The translations under genes were made by a program, and so were the position numbers. Source: Bacteroidaceae bacterium (lineage in GTDB: Bacteria; Bacteroidota; Bacteroidia; Bacteroidales; Bacteroidaceae). Taken from it: a stretch of DNA of 29,875 nt. This document shows positions 22,312-29,875 of this stretch, piece after piece. A model generated the notes under the pieces. It was not told where the DNA came from, searched no databases, and saw only the letters and a list, made by a program, of their open reading frames with translations. The stretch is taken from NCBI GenBank assembly GCA_017551845.1, contig JAFZKR010000127.1, positions 1-29,875 of the forward strand. Direction: 5' to 3'. Each line of letters starts with the position of its first letter. Within the stretch, counting starts at the first letter, position 1.

Positions 22312-24183
22312 ATGAATATGATTAGAAAGACAGGACGGTTTCTTGTGACGGTCATCCTCTTGATGGCTGCACAGGCGGTTTTTGCTGATGAAATATCATT
22401 CATAGCGCAATCACCCACAGCGGTGGTACGCGGTGAACGCTTCAGGATAACATACAAGTTAAGTGATGCCACCCCCAAGCAGTTCAGGGCACCTGACATG
22501 AAAGGACTCACAGTATTGGCTGGTCCGAGCACCTCTACCTCGCAGTCCACATCAATAGTGAACGGTAAGGTAACCACATCCTCATCCTATACATACACGT
22601 TCATTGTCGTGGCCGAGGATGAGGGCGACTACAAACTGGATGGTGCCACCGTCACTGTAGGAAATGACACATATACATCCAACGGACTCTCCATTAAGGT
22701 CCTGCCGCCTGACAGCAACCAGGCTCAGCAGGCTCAGCAGAGCCAGTCAACACAACGGGGAAACAGCACAAGGCAGCAGAACAGCCAGACAGACAACGAC
22801 GAGATAGGTCCTAACGATCTCTTCATGCTTGCTACGGTTGACAAGACCACAGTATATGAGCAGGAGGCATTGCTGCTCACGTTCAAGGTATATTGTTCCC
22901 CTTCGCTGGAACTGTCAAGCCTTAGCAACAAAATGCCTGATCTTAAGAACTTCCATGTACAGGAGGTGGAACTGCCCCGTAAGAAAGAGTTCCATTTGGA
23001 GCATTACAACGGCCGCAATTATCAGACTCTTGTCTGGTCACAGTACGTGCTTTTTCCACAGCAGTCAGGTGAACTGGAGATACCGGCCACCTCATTTGAG
23101 GGAGTAATTTCACAACCGGTCAGGTCAAACACGAATGACATTTTTGATTTCTTTTATAATTCAGGACGTTATATAGATATTAAGAAAGACCTGAAAACCA
23201 GAAAGATAACCATCGATGTCAAACCGTTGCCTTCCGGCAAGACCAAATCGTTCTACGGTGGAGTAGGTGATTTCAGCTTAAGTTCCACCATCAGTTCCAC
23301 CGATATTACGGCCAATGATGCCGTTACCATAAAAGTGGTTCTGTCCGGTACCGGAAACCTAAAGCTTGTCAAGACACCTGAATTGGACCTTCCTAAGGAT
23401 TTTGACATCTATGATCCTAAGGTAGATAACAAATACACAATCAAGAACGGACGCCAGACGGGCAACAAGGTATATGAGTATCTCTTCATTCCGCGTCATG
23501 CCGGTGAATATGTGATACCTGCCATGCAGTTCCAGTATTTTGACCCGCAGAGCGGTTCCTACAAAACTCTGCAGACCGATGAATACAAACTTAATGTGGC
23601 CAAGGGGCAGGGTGGGGATGATACCCCCTCATCAATGTCATACGTGAGCAAGGAGGACTTGAAATATGTTGGAAAGGATGTACGTTTCCACACTACCGGA
23701 GGTAAACTCAGACAGACAGGCGATATGTTCTTCACATCTGTTCTCTTCTGGATTCTGTTAGCACTTCCGTCGATTTTGCTGATGCTCCTTGTGATTATCT
23801 CCCGCAAGAGAATCGCCAACAACGCCAATTCTACCCGTATCAAGGTCAAGAAGGCCAGTTCCATTGCCACAAAACGCCTCAAAGTGGCCCACAAGCTCAT
23901 GGAGGAAGGAAACAAGGAAAAGTTTTATGACGAGATAATGCGTGCACTCTCAGGCTATATGAGTGACAAATTGGTAATTCCTGTGGTCAGTCTCTCCAAA
24001 GAGAATATTGGAGAGGAGTTACGCAAGAGAAAGGTCTCCGATGAGTTTGTCGGGCAGGTGATAGGTTTGTTGGATGAATGTGAGTTCGCCCGCTATGCCC
24101 CTGGTGATGATTCTGGTCGCATGGATCGTCTATATGAACAAGCTGCAAATGCCATAGGCACACTTGAGGATATTATTAAATAA
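22312..24183 (+). CDS. batD: BatD, periplasmic oxygen-tolerance protein
   Basis: The 623-residue protein has a signal peptide (cleaved after about residue 25, QAVFA-D), a large periplasmic beta-sandwich region typical of the BatD 'oxygen tolerance' family, with a Gln/Ser/Asn-rich linker near 140-165, one TM helix (472-497) and a 126-residue basic, helical cytoplasmic tail. The tail resembles the cytoplasmic part of the protein encoded at 18502-19584. ATG at 22312 is chosen because it gives a complete signal peptide and lies one base after batBC; ATG 22318 is an alternative. It probably builds the periplasmic face of the Bat complex. Confidence 0.92.
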   Translation: MNMIRKTGRFLVTVILLMAAQAVFADEISFIAQSPTAVVRGERFRITYKLSDATPKQFRAPDMKGLTVLAGPSTSTSQSTSIVNGKVTTSSSYTYTFIVVAEDEGDYKLDGATVTVGNDTYTSNGLSIKVLPPDSNQAQQAQQSQSTQRGNSTRQQNSQTDNDEIGPNDLFMLATVDKTTVYEQEALLLTFKVYCSPSLELSSLSNKMPDLKNFHVQEVELPRKKEFHLEHYNGRNYQTLVWSQYVLFPQQSGELEIPATSFEGVISQPVRSNTNDIFDFFYNSGRYIDIKKDLKTRKITIDVKPLPSGKTKSFYGGVGDFSLSSTISSTDITANDAVTIKVVLSGTGNLKLVKTPELDLPKDFDIYDPKVDNKYTIKNGRQTGNKVYEYLFIPRHAGEYVIPAMQFQYFDPQSGSYKTLQTDEYKLNVAKGQGGDDTPSSMSYVSKEDLKYVGKDVRFHTTGGKLRQTGDMFFTSVLFWILLALPSILLMLLVIISRKRIANNANSTRIKVKKASSIATKRLKVAHKLMEEGNKEKFYDEIMRALSGYMSDKLVIPVVSLSKENIGEELRKRKVSDEFVGQVIGLLDECEFARYAPGDDSGRMDRLYEQAANAIGTLEDIIK

Positions 24184-24193
24184 GGTGTTGATT

Positions 24194-25006
24194 ATGAAAA
24201 AGATATTATTAGTTTATGTCCTGATGTTCATATTGCCGTTCAAGGCCGTTGCCCAGGAGGAAACGGATGACTTCACCAGGCTTGTCCAGAATCAGGACTC
24301 TGTCAAAGCCATTCCTGTAACGGTTACCGATGCCGACAGTGCCTATATACGAGGTGATTACCTTACGGCAATAGATATTTATACGGAGGTCATGGAAACC
24401 AAAGGTGTATCTGCTACACTATGTATGAACATAGGCAATTCCTACTTCAAACTTGATGAGATTGCACAAGCCATTCTCTGGTACGAGAGAGCCTATCTGC
24501 TGGACCCTTCGGATGATGATGTCAAGTTCAATCTGGAATTAGCCAGAACGAAGACGGTCGATAAGGTGACGCCCAAGAACCAGCTGTTCATAGTGGTCTG
24601 GTTCAATAACCTCGTGGCAACCCTTGATGTGAATACATGGGCGGTTCTTACACTGCTGTTTTTCTTTATTGCTGCCGTTATGTCAGGAGTGTTCCTTCTT
24701 GCAAGAAAGATAACCGCTAAGAAAATATCTTTCGCTTTTAGCCTCTTTTTCTTTGTTTTTTCCGTTTTATCATTTATCTTCGCTTCAACACAGAGGAACA
24801 ACATATTGAATCGTGAGACAGCAGTCATATTATCTCCGAGCGTCACGGTCAAAAGTACTCCAAGTGATAGTGGGACAGACCTGTTCATAATACATGAAGG
24901 CCGCAAGGTTGATATTCTTGACAACTCCATGAAGGAGTGGGTGGAAATCAGACTTGAAGACGGCAATACCGGATGGGTCCACCGCAAAGTGATGGAAATA
25001 ATATAA
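24194..25006 (+). CDS. batE: BatE, TPR and SH3-like domain membrane protein
   Basis: The 270-residue protein starts at ATG 24194 (MKKILLVYVLMF), giving a normal signal peptide (AVA-QEE cleavage near 20); a longer version from 24164 overlaps batD and disrupts it. Order: TPR-like pair (48-118, GDYLTAIDIYTEVM and IAQAILWYERAYLLDPSDDD), two TM helices (149-170 and 178-198), then an SH3b-like domain (205-270, ending DGNTGWVHRKVMEII). It is the usual last bat gene and lies 10 bases after batD. Confidence 0.92.
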   Translation: MKKILLVYVLMFILPFKAVAQEETDDFTRLVQNQDSVKAIPVTVTDADSAYIRGDYLTAIDIYTEVMETKGVSATLCMNIGNSYFKLDEIAQAILWYERAYLLDPSDDDVKFNLELARTKTVDKVTPKNQLFIVVWFNNLVATLDVNTWAVLTLLFFFIAAVMSGVFLLARKITAKKISFAFSLFFFVFSVLSFIFASTQRNNILNRETAVILSPSVTVKSTPSDSGTDLFIIHEGRKVDILDNSMKEWVEIRLEDGNTGWVHRKVMEII

Positions 25007-25026
25007 TTACCTTAATAAAAGTATGG

Positions 25027-25737
25027 ATGACTGAAGCTTTACAGAGTCTCATAGAGACAGACAGAGCAGCCACACTGGCGATTAATGGCAGTGACTCCAT
25101 TTTTATAGACGGTGTGGCAAGCCTTTATACGGAATTATATGTCTGGGCTCCCTTGGCTCTTATGGCTTTATATTTGATAATCAGGAATATTACAACCCGC
25201 AGGATATTGCTTGTCCTGCTTATGATTGCTTTGACTGTCATTATCTGTGACCGGATTTCATCCGGATTGTTCAAGCCCATATTCCACAGGCTTAGGCCAA
25301 CCAGGGATCCTATGATTTTAAATCTAGTGGATACCGTGAACGGTTATCGTGGAGGACTATATGGCTTCTTTTCAGGACATGCAGCCAATTCGTTCGGAAT
25401 AGCCGTATTTTTCATTTGGCTTGTACGTGAATTGTGGTTCGGTATTTCGGTTACTGTTTGGGCGTCGCTTAATGCACTGATACGTTGTTATTTAGGTGCG
25501 CATTTCCTAGGCGATGTACTCGTGGGGGCAATTTTTGGTACGTTGGCCGGAACATTTATTTTTTTCTTATATAAAATTATTACACGTAAAGACCGTAAAC
25601 AATACAAATACAGGGATTCTCTGGTTCTCTATACAAGCACCGGATTCCTCAGGAGTGATGTATATTCATTTCTCTGTGTCCTGTTCGGCACGTATGCAGT
25701 AATATTATCAGCTGCATGTATTACAGCAGGCCTTTGA
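25027..25737 (+). CDS. PAP2-family membrane phosphatase
   Basis: The 236-residue integral membrane protein contains all three PAP2 motifs: KPIFHRLRP (83-91), SGH (116-118, catalytic His118) and RCYLGAHFLGD (153-163, His159 and Asp163). Hydrophobic segments near 38-53, 60-75, 120-138, 140-156, 162-180 and 215-235 fit the six-helix fold. Family members dephosphorylate undecaprenyl diphosphate, phosphatidate, phosphatidylglycerol phosphate or lipid A; the sequence does not decide which. ATG 25027 is chosen; a longer start at 24973 would overlap batE. It lies 20 bases after batE with no terminator, so it is probably part of the bat transcript. Confidence 0.92.
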   Translation: MTEALQSLIETDRAATLAINGSDSIFIDGVASLYTELYVWAPLALMALYLIIRNITTRRILLVLLMIALTVIICDRISSGLFKPIFHRLRPTRDPMILNLVDTVNGYRGGLYGFFSGHAANSFGIAVFFIWLVRELWFGISVTVWASLNALIRCYLGAHFLGDVLVGAIFGTLAGTFIFFLYKIITRKDRKQYKYRDSLVLYTSTGFLRSDVYSFLCVLFGTYAVILSAACITAGL

Positions 25738-25792
25738 GAGTTTTCTGAGAATACGTTATTTAAAACAAATAGAGTAATTACTGATTAATATA

Positions 25793-26053
25793 ATGCTTAT
25801 GACTAGATTGATTACATTTAATGAGCTAAGGCAAATCAAAGCCCAATTGCCTGAAGGCAGTATGCACCGCATAGCCAAGGAGTTGAACATGGATGTAGCC
25901 ACAGTCCGGAATTTCTTCGGAGGAACTGACTACAAGAAGGGTTCAGCCGTAGGTTTTCACATTGAACCGGGACCGAACGGAGGCTGTGTGGTGATCGATG
26001 ACACAACGGTTCTTGACCGCGCATTGGAGATATTGGCAGAATCCAAGAAATAA
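25793..26053 (+). CDS. Small putative DNA-binding protein
   Basis: The 86-residue protein has an N-terminal helical half that reads as a helix-turn-helix (TFNELRQIKAQLPEGSMHRI, then AKELNMDVATVRNFFGG) and a C-terminal beta-rich half (VGFHIEPGPNGGCVVIDDTT) ending in a short helix. Similar small proteins are common in Bacteroidales and usually labelled DNA-binding protein, without known targets. Start may be ATG 25793 or 25799 (MTRLITF). It lies 55 bases after the PAP2 gene in the same direction; it might be the last gene of the bat transcript or independent. A terminator follows about 120 bases on. Confidence 0.8.
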   Translation: MLMTRLITFNELRQIKAQLPEGSMHRIAKELNMDVATVRNFFGGTDYKKGSAVGFHIEPGPNGGCVVIDDTTVLDRALEILAESKK

Positions 26054-26126
26054 CGTTCTAATTACTAATTATTTGAATTTGCCAAATCAGATTATAATAA
26101 CTATTATGTTAAATAGTAAATATTGA

Positions 26127-26159
26127 CAATCCCCTCTCAGGAAAAATAACACGGGATTG
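26127..26159. other. Inverted repeat upstream of the bidirectional terminator
   Basis: CAATCCC (26127-26133) and GGGATTG (26153-26159) form a 7-bp stem with a 19-base loop. No long T tract follows on either strand. It may be an auxiliary termination or mRNA-end element for either flanking transcript. Confidence 0.35.
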
Positions 26160-26160
26160 C

Positions 26161-26210
26161 TCAAAAAAGAAAAAGCCGGAGAAAAATCAATTTCTCCGGC
26201 TGCTTTCTTT
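26161..26210. terminator. Bidirectional rho-independent terminator
   Basis: AGCCGGAGAAA (26174-26184) pairs perfectly with TTTCTCCGGCT (26191-26201) around a six-base loop. On the minus strand it is followed by TTTTCTTTTTTGA, a strong end for the gyrA/TPR transcript; on the plus strand by GCTTTCTTTG, ending transcripts from the bat side. Confidence 0.9.
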
Positions 26211-26223
26211 GTAACTAATTTAA

Positions 26224-27522
26224 TTATTCATCAAGTAAAGGCTCAATGGCATTCAGTTCCTTGCTCATGTTGAGCTTGTAATAAATATTGTACAGAGGAA
26301 GTGCCCATTTGTCTTTCTCATCCGGATCAAGCTCACGCAGCTTCTCGAATACAGGAAGAGCATTCTGATAGAAAGTCTTTTCCTGCTCCAGGAGTTTCTT
26401 GTACTCGTTTGAACGGATGTTCACATTTTCATTAGCAGCCCAGAATTCCTTGGCCTCTTCAAGATAGCAGAGTCCCAGATTGTTGTAGGCATCTGTAAGT
26501 GTGGCATCCTTTTCGATAGCGGTCTTGTAATACTCTTCTGCCTTGGCGTAGTCACCTGACTTTTGGTTAACATAACCCAGTACATAATAGTTATAGGCCT
26601 TTTCTGGATCCTGCTTGATTATCTCAAGTGCAAAATCTTTCAGCTCATCCATATTACCTTTGTCATTGTAGTAATTAAGGAGCTTGTTGTAATAGAAATC
26701 CTGACTTGGATACTCAATCATGCCCTCCTTGAGGGTTTTAAGCCAGTTAACTGTGTCGCCCAGATTTCCGTATGCGTCACAGGTGATTTCGTATGAAGCC
26801 TCACCGTTGTGGTCAGGCAGCAAGCCCTTATCCTGAATGGCAAGCGGAGAATATTTGAGAACATCATTCCAGTTTCCAAGCTTCCATGCGCACAATGCAG
26901 GGAAATAAGCGAATCTTATCTTGTCTTCGTCAAAATCCGGACGCTGTGAGATATAGCTTGCGATGATTTCGGCATCGGACATCTCATAGAACATGTCAAA
27001 CATCTCGTAAGCCTTCTTGTAGTCAGCCCGGTTGTTGAAGAAGAAAATACCACCGTTGATCAACATTGAAAGGTTGTTGTTGATGTAGTTGGCCTGCTTG
27101 TTACGTACTTCATTGCTCGGTTTTGCCTTAGGATCGGTGGGATGCTGCTGCATTTCATCGGCCTTAATGGAATAGTTGAACCACTTGACAAGATAGTCAT
27201 ACATGGCCACAGTGTCACACCTGCTACCTGTGTTGAAGTTTACAGTCTCGTTAAAGAACTGTTCCCTATAGATAAGAGCTGCAGTGGCCCATGTCTGGTC
27301 CCAATCAACAAGCAGCGGATTCTTGATGGCTTCGTCAATCATTCTCTTTCCGTCAGCCAGATCTTTTGGTGAGGCATCGTCCCTCTCATAGAAAGTTCTT
27401 GCATCCTTGACGGTTTTCTGTGCAGCTTTTGTGGCTTTCTTGAGCTCTTTCTCACTCATCTGGGCATATGAAGAACATGAGAAGCCCAAAACTGCAATCA
27501 AAACAAATAATACCTTTTTCAT
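26224..27522 (-). CDS. Exported tetratricopeptide-repeat protein
   Basis: The 432-residue protein has a signal peptide (MKKVLFVLIAVLGFSCSSYA, cleavage before Gln21; the Cys at 16 is not in a lipobox context) and an all-helical mature part. The clearest TPR units are 309-342 (AYNYYVLGYVNQKSGDYAKA, then EEYYKTAIEKD) and 343-390 (LTDAYNNLGLCYLEEAKEFW), with degenerate repeats from about 165 on. It is probably periplasmic and binds proteins. It sits 61 bases downstream of gyrA, an order I believe is common in Bacteroidales, and lacks a visible -7 element, so co-transcription with gyrA is likely. No specific function can be given. Confidence 0.88.
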   Translation of the reverse strand: MKKVLFVLIAVLGFSCSSYAQMSEKELKKATKAAQKTVKDARTFYERDDASPKDLADGKRMIDEAIKNPLLVDWDQTWATAALIYREQFFNETVNFNTGSRCDTVAMYDYLVKWFNYSIKADEMQQHPTDPKAKPSNEVRNKQANYINNNLSMLINGGIFFFNNRADYKKAYEMFDMFYEMSDAEIIASYISQRPDFDEDKIRFAYFPALCAWKLGNWNDVLKYSPLAIQDKGLLPDHNGEASYEITCDAYGNLGDTVNWLKTLKEGMIEYPSQDFYYNKLLNYYNDKGNMDELKDFALEIIKQDPEKAYNYYVLGYVNQKSGDYAKAEEYYKTAIEKDATLTDAYNNLGLCYLEEAKEFWAANENVNIRSNEYKKLLEQEKTFYQNALPVFEKLRELDPDEKDKWALPLYNIYYKLNMSKELNAIEPLLDE

Positions 27523-27583
27523 TTGAATAAGTTTTATAGGTTTTACATTAATTATATATCCATTCAGCTTAAAACGTTAAAAT

Positions 27584-29875
27584 TTACTCTGTAGGCGTGG
27601 TTTCTTCCCCACTCTCTGTTTCCGGGACCTCAGGCTCGCTGTCAACCTTACAGATTGAGCCTATCTGGTCATTGCGCTTTTCCAGATTGATGAGTCTTAC
27701 ACCCTGTGTGGCTCGTCCCATTACACGGAAATCTGATACGCTCACTCGCAGAGTTATGCCTGATTTATTAATGATTACCAGGTCGTTATCATCTGTAACC
27801 GCCTGAATTGAAACCAGTTTGCCGGTCTTGTCGGTAACATTGAGAGTCTTGACACCCTTGCCGCCGCGGTTGGTCTTGCGGTAATCCTCGATCTCCGAAC
27901 GTTTGCCGTAGCCTTGCTCTGATATGACCATGATGGTCTCCTCGGGCTGTTCATCAACGGCAATCATACCTACAACGCAGTCCTCACCGTCATCATCAAG
28001 AGTCATGGCGCGGACGCCGGTCGATACACGCCCCATGCCGCGTACGTTACTCTCATTGAAGCGTATTGCACGTCCGTTGCGATTGGCAATGATAATCTCT
28101 TTGTTGCCGTCAGTAAGCAATACATTGATAACCTTGTCGCCCTCGTTCAGATTTATGGCGTTGATACCGTTCTGGCGCGGACGCGAATAATCCTGAAGTA
28201 TTGTCTTCTTGATTACACCGTTCTGTGTGCAGAATACCAGGTAATGGTTCGATGTAAACTCTGCATCCGCCAGGTTCTTGATAGCGATATAAGCATTGAC
28301 GGCATCATCAGGCTCAATATTGAGCATATTTTGTATAGCACGACCCTTTGAAGTCTTACCGCCCTCAGGAATGTCATATACCTTGAGCCAGTAACAACGT
28401 CCCTTCTGCGTAAAGAACAGGATATAATTATGGGTTGTAGCTGTGAAAATGTGCTCAATGAAATCCTCGTCACGTTTGTCACTGCCGCGGGAACCTACGC
28501 CTCCCCTGCCCTGCAGACGGTACTCTGTAAGAGCGGTGCGCTTGATGTAACCCAAGTGTGACATCGTGATTATCATAGGCTCATCAGCATAGAAATCCTC
28601 AGGATTGAACTCCTCGCTGGCATATACTATCTCCGTCTTGCGTTCGTCACCGTACTTGTCAATGATAGTCTGCATCTCATCCTTTATGACCTTCTTGCAC
28701 TTTTCGGGATCATCCAGGATGCTCTGCAGTTCCTCTATGCGTGCCATAACCTCATTGTACTCTTCATGCAGCTGATCCTGCATAAGTCCTGTAAGCTGTC
28801 TGAGACGCATATCCACAATAGCCTTGGCCTGTATATCGTCCAGTCCGAAACGGTCCATCAGGTTCTGTATAGCATCATTAGGAGTCTTTGCGGCCTTTAT
28901 GATCTGTATGACCTCGTCAATATTGTCCGATGCAATAATCAGTCCTTCAAGTATATGGGCACGTTTTCTGGCCTCCTCGAGATCGTATTTCGTGCGACGT
29001 ATCACAACCTCATGACGATGGTCTATGAAGCACTTTATGAGGTCACGAAGGTTCAGGCATTTGGGACGTCCCTTTACAAGGGCGATGTTGTTTACGCCGA
29101 ATGAGGTCTGCAGTGCTGTCATCTTGAACAGTTTGTTCAGCACCACGCCTGCATTGGCATCCCTCTTAACGTCAATAACAATACGCATACCCTCACGGTC
29201 TGACTCATCATTGACATTGCTGATACCCTCAATCTTCTTGTCTGTAACAAGCTCCGCAATGAACTTAATGAGTTCAGCCTTGTTTACGCCGTAAGGAATC
29301 TCTGTTACGACTATCTTGTCATGCTGCTCGCCGGCCTCTATCTCGGTCTTGGCGCGCATGATAACTCGTCCGCGGCCGGTCTCATAAGCCTCACGTACGC
29401 CGCTAATACCATAGATATATGCGCCTGTGGGAAAATCAGGAGCCTTGATGTACTGCATCAGTTCATCAACCGTGATGTCGGGGCTGTCAACCATCGCCAT
29501 GCAGCCGTTCAGAACCTCTGTCAGGTTGTGAGGCGGCATATTGGTTGCCATACCTACTGCAATACCGGATGAACCGTTTACCAGCAGGTTAGGTATGCAT
29601 GCGGGAAGAACCGTAGGTTCCTCCTCCTTGTTGTCATAGTTGGGAACAAAGTCAACAGTGTTCTTGTTTATGTCCTGCATCATCTCCTCGCCTATCTTGC
29701 GCAGACGTACCTCGGTATAACGCATGGCAGCCGGGCTGTCACCGTCAATTGAACCGAAGTTACCCTGGCCGTCAACGAGCGGATAACGCATTATCCAATC
29801 CTGTGCCAGACGCACAAGAGCACCATATACTGATGAGTCGCCATGAGGATGGAAGTGTCCGAGCACGTCGCCCAC
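27584..29875 (-). CDS. gyrA: DNA gyrase subunit A, 5' end beyond window
   Basis: The last 763 residues of GyrA are present; roughly the first 35-40 lie beyond base 29875. Visible: [20 protein letters not shown] at the quinolone-determining region, the active-site Tyr in [10 protein letters not shown] (residue 53 of the fragment), [18 protein letters not shown], the coiled-coil tower with [18 protein letters not shown] and the beta-pinwheel C-terminal domain with [13 protein letters not shown] in place of the canonical GyrA box (QRRGGKG). It ends in an acidic tail rich in Glu and Pro. Gyrase introduces negative supercoils. The E. coli Ser83 position is Ser and the Asp87 position is Gly. Confidence 0.96.
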   Translation of the reverse strand: MGDVLGHFHPHGDSSVYGALVRLAQDWIMRYPLVDGQGNFGSIDGDSPAAMRYTEVRLRKIGEEMMQDINKNTVDFVPNYDNKEEEPTVLPACIPNLLVNGSSGIAVGMATNMPPHNLTEVLNGCMAMVDSPDITVDELMQYIKAPDFPTGAYIYGISGVREAYETGRGRVIMRAKTEIEAGEQHDKIVVTEIPYGVNKAELIKFIAELVTDKKIEGISNVNDESDREGMRIVIDVKRDANAGVVLNKLFKMTALQTSFGVNNIALVKGRPKCLNLRDLIKCFIDHRHEVVIRRTKYDLEEARKRAHILEGLIIASDNIDEVIQIIKAAKTPNDAIQNLMDRFGLDDIQAKAIVDMRLRQLTGLMQDQLHEEYNEVMARIEELQSILDDPEKCKKVIKDEMQTIIDKYGDERKTEIVYASEEFNPEDFYADEPMIITMSHLGYIKRTALTEYRLQGRGGVGSRGSDKRDEDFIEHIFTATTHNYILFFTQKGRCYWLKVYDIPEGGKTSKGRAIQNMLNIEPDDAVNAYIAIKNLADAEFTSNHYLVFCTQNGVIKKTILQDYSRPRQNGINAINLNEGDKVINVLLTDGNKEIIIANRNGRAIRFNESNVRGMGRVSTGVRAMTLDDDGEDCVVGMIAVDEQPEETIMVISEQGYGKRSEIEDYRKTNRGGKGVKTLNVTDKTGKLVSIQAVTDDNDLVIINKSGITLRVSVSDFRVMGRATQGVRLINLEKRNDQIGSICKVDSEPEVPETESGEETTPTE

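Noticed and set aside
24164..24193. Earlier start for BatE
   Set aside because: It lies within batD and would spoil the signal peptide that begins at ATG 24194.
24973..25026. N-terminal extension of the PAP2 protein
   Set aside because: It overlaps the end of batE and adds polar residues with no family counterpart; ATG 25027 is better.
16587..25737. The whole MoxR-VWA-TPR cluster as a novel defence system
   Set aside because: Gene order and domains match the known Bacteroides aerotolerance (bat) operon; no nuclease, toxin or effector domain is present.

Overview
The window reads as a chromosome segment from a Bacteroidales bacterium (Bacteroides/Prevotella-type gut anaerobe). Evidence: several intergenic regions carry the Bacteroidetes-type -7 element TAnnTTTG, some with a TTG/TTTG element about 20 bp upstream; ribosome binding regions are A-rich rather than Shine-Dalgarno; and the gene families and orders are typical of that order (S46 dipeptidyl peptidase, GH130 mannosylglucose phosphorylase, the rpmB-rpmG-DUF4295 trio, ftsY-rimO-HU, the moxR-bat aerotolerance cluster, gyrA next to a TPR protein). 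I cannot name the species from sequence alone. Both ends cut genes: dnaK (3' part) at the left and gyrA (3' part, minus strand) at the right.

Layout. 1-2400: end of dnaK with a clear terminator, then two minus-strand genes, a small exported protein of unknown function and a Gfo/Idh/MocA oxidoreductase. 2460-6700: a secreted S46 dipeptidyl peptidase (DPP7 type by its specificity residue), a sirtuin lacking the zinc cysteines, and a convergent PurF paralogue lacking the glutaminase cysteine. 6850-8850: an isolated GH130 4-O-beta-mannosyl-glucose phosphorylase, then about 640 bp of AT-rich non-coding DNA with a triple 22-bp repeat, and a tRNA-Ser(CGA). 8900-10650: minus-strand operon of phenylacetate-CoA ligase and a tandem ACT-domain protein. 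10700-16430: plus-strand housekeeping: tsaD; rpmB-rpmG-DUF4295; ftsY-rimO-HU-HU/LysM.

16440-25740: one tightly packed plus-strand operon, the Bat (Bacteroides aerotolerance) cluster: MoxR AAA+ ATPase, DUF58 protein, an exported two-TM protein, BatA, a fused BatB-BatC, BatD, BatE and a PAP2-family phosphatase, followed by a small DNA-binding-like protein. The logic is a cytoplasmic MoxR ATPase acting with VWA/MIDAS proteins at the membrane and TPR/SH3-like partners in the periplasm. 26070-29875: a bidirectional terminator, then minus-strand TPR protein and gyrA.

The system as a whole is known, so I do not claim a wholly new one. The most interesting departures are the in-frame BatB-BatC fusion with an internal signal peptide, the HU-transmembrane-LysM protein that could link nucleoid to cell wall, the glutaminase-dead PurF, the zinc-free sirtuin, and the 22-bp repeat array beside the tRNA-Ser gene.
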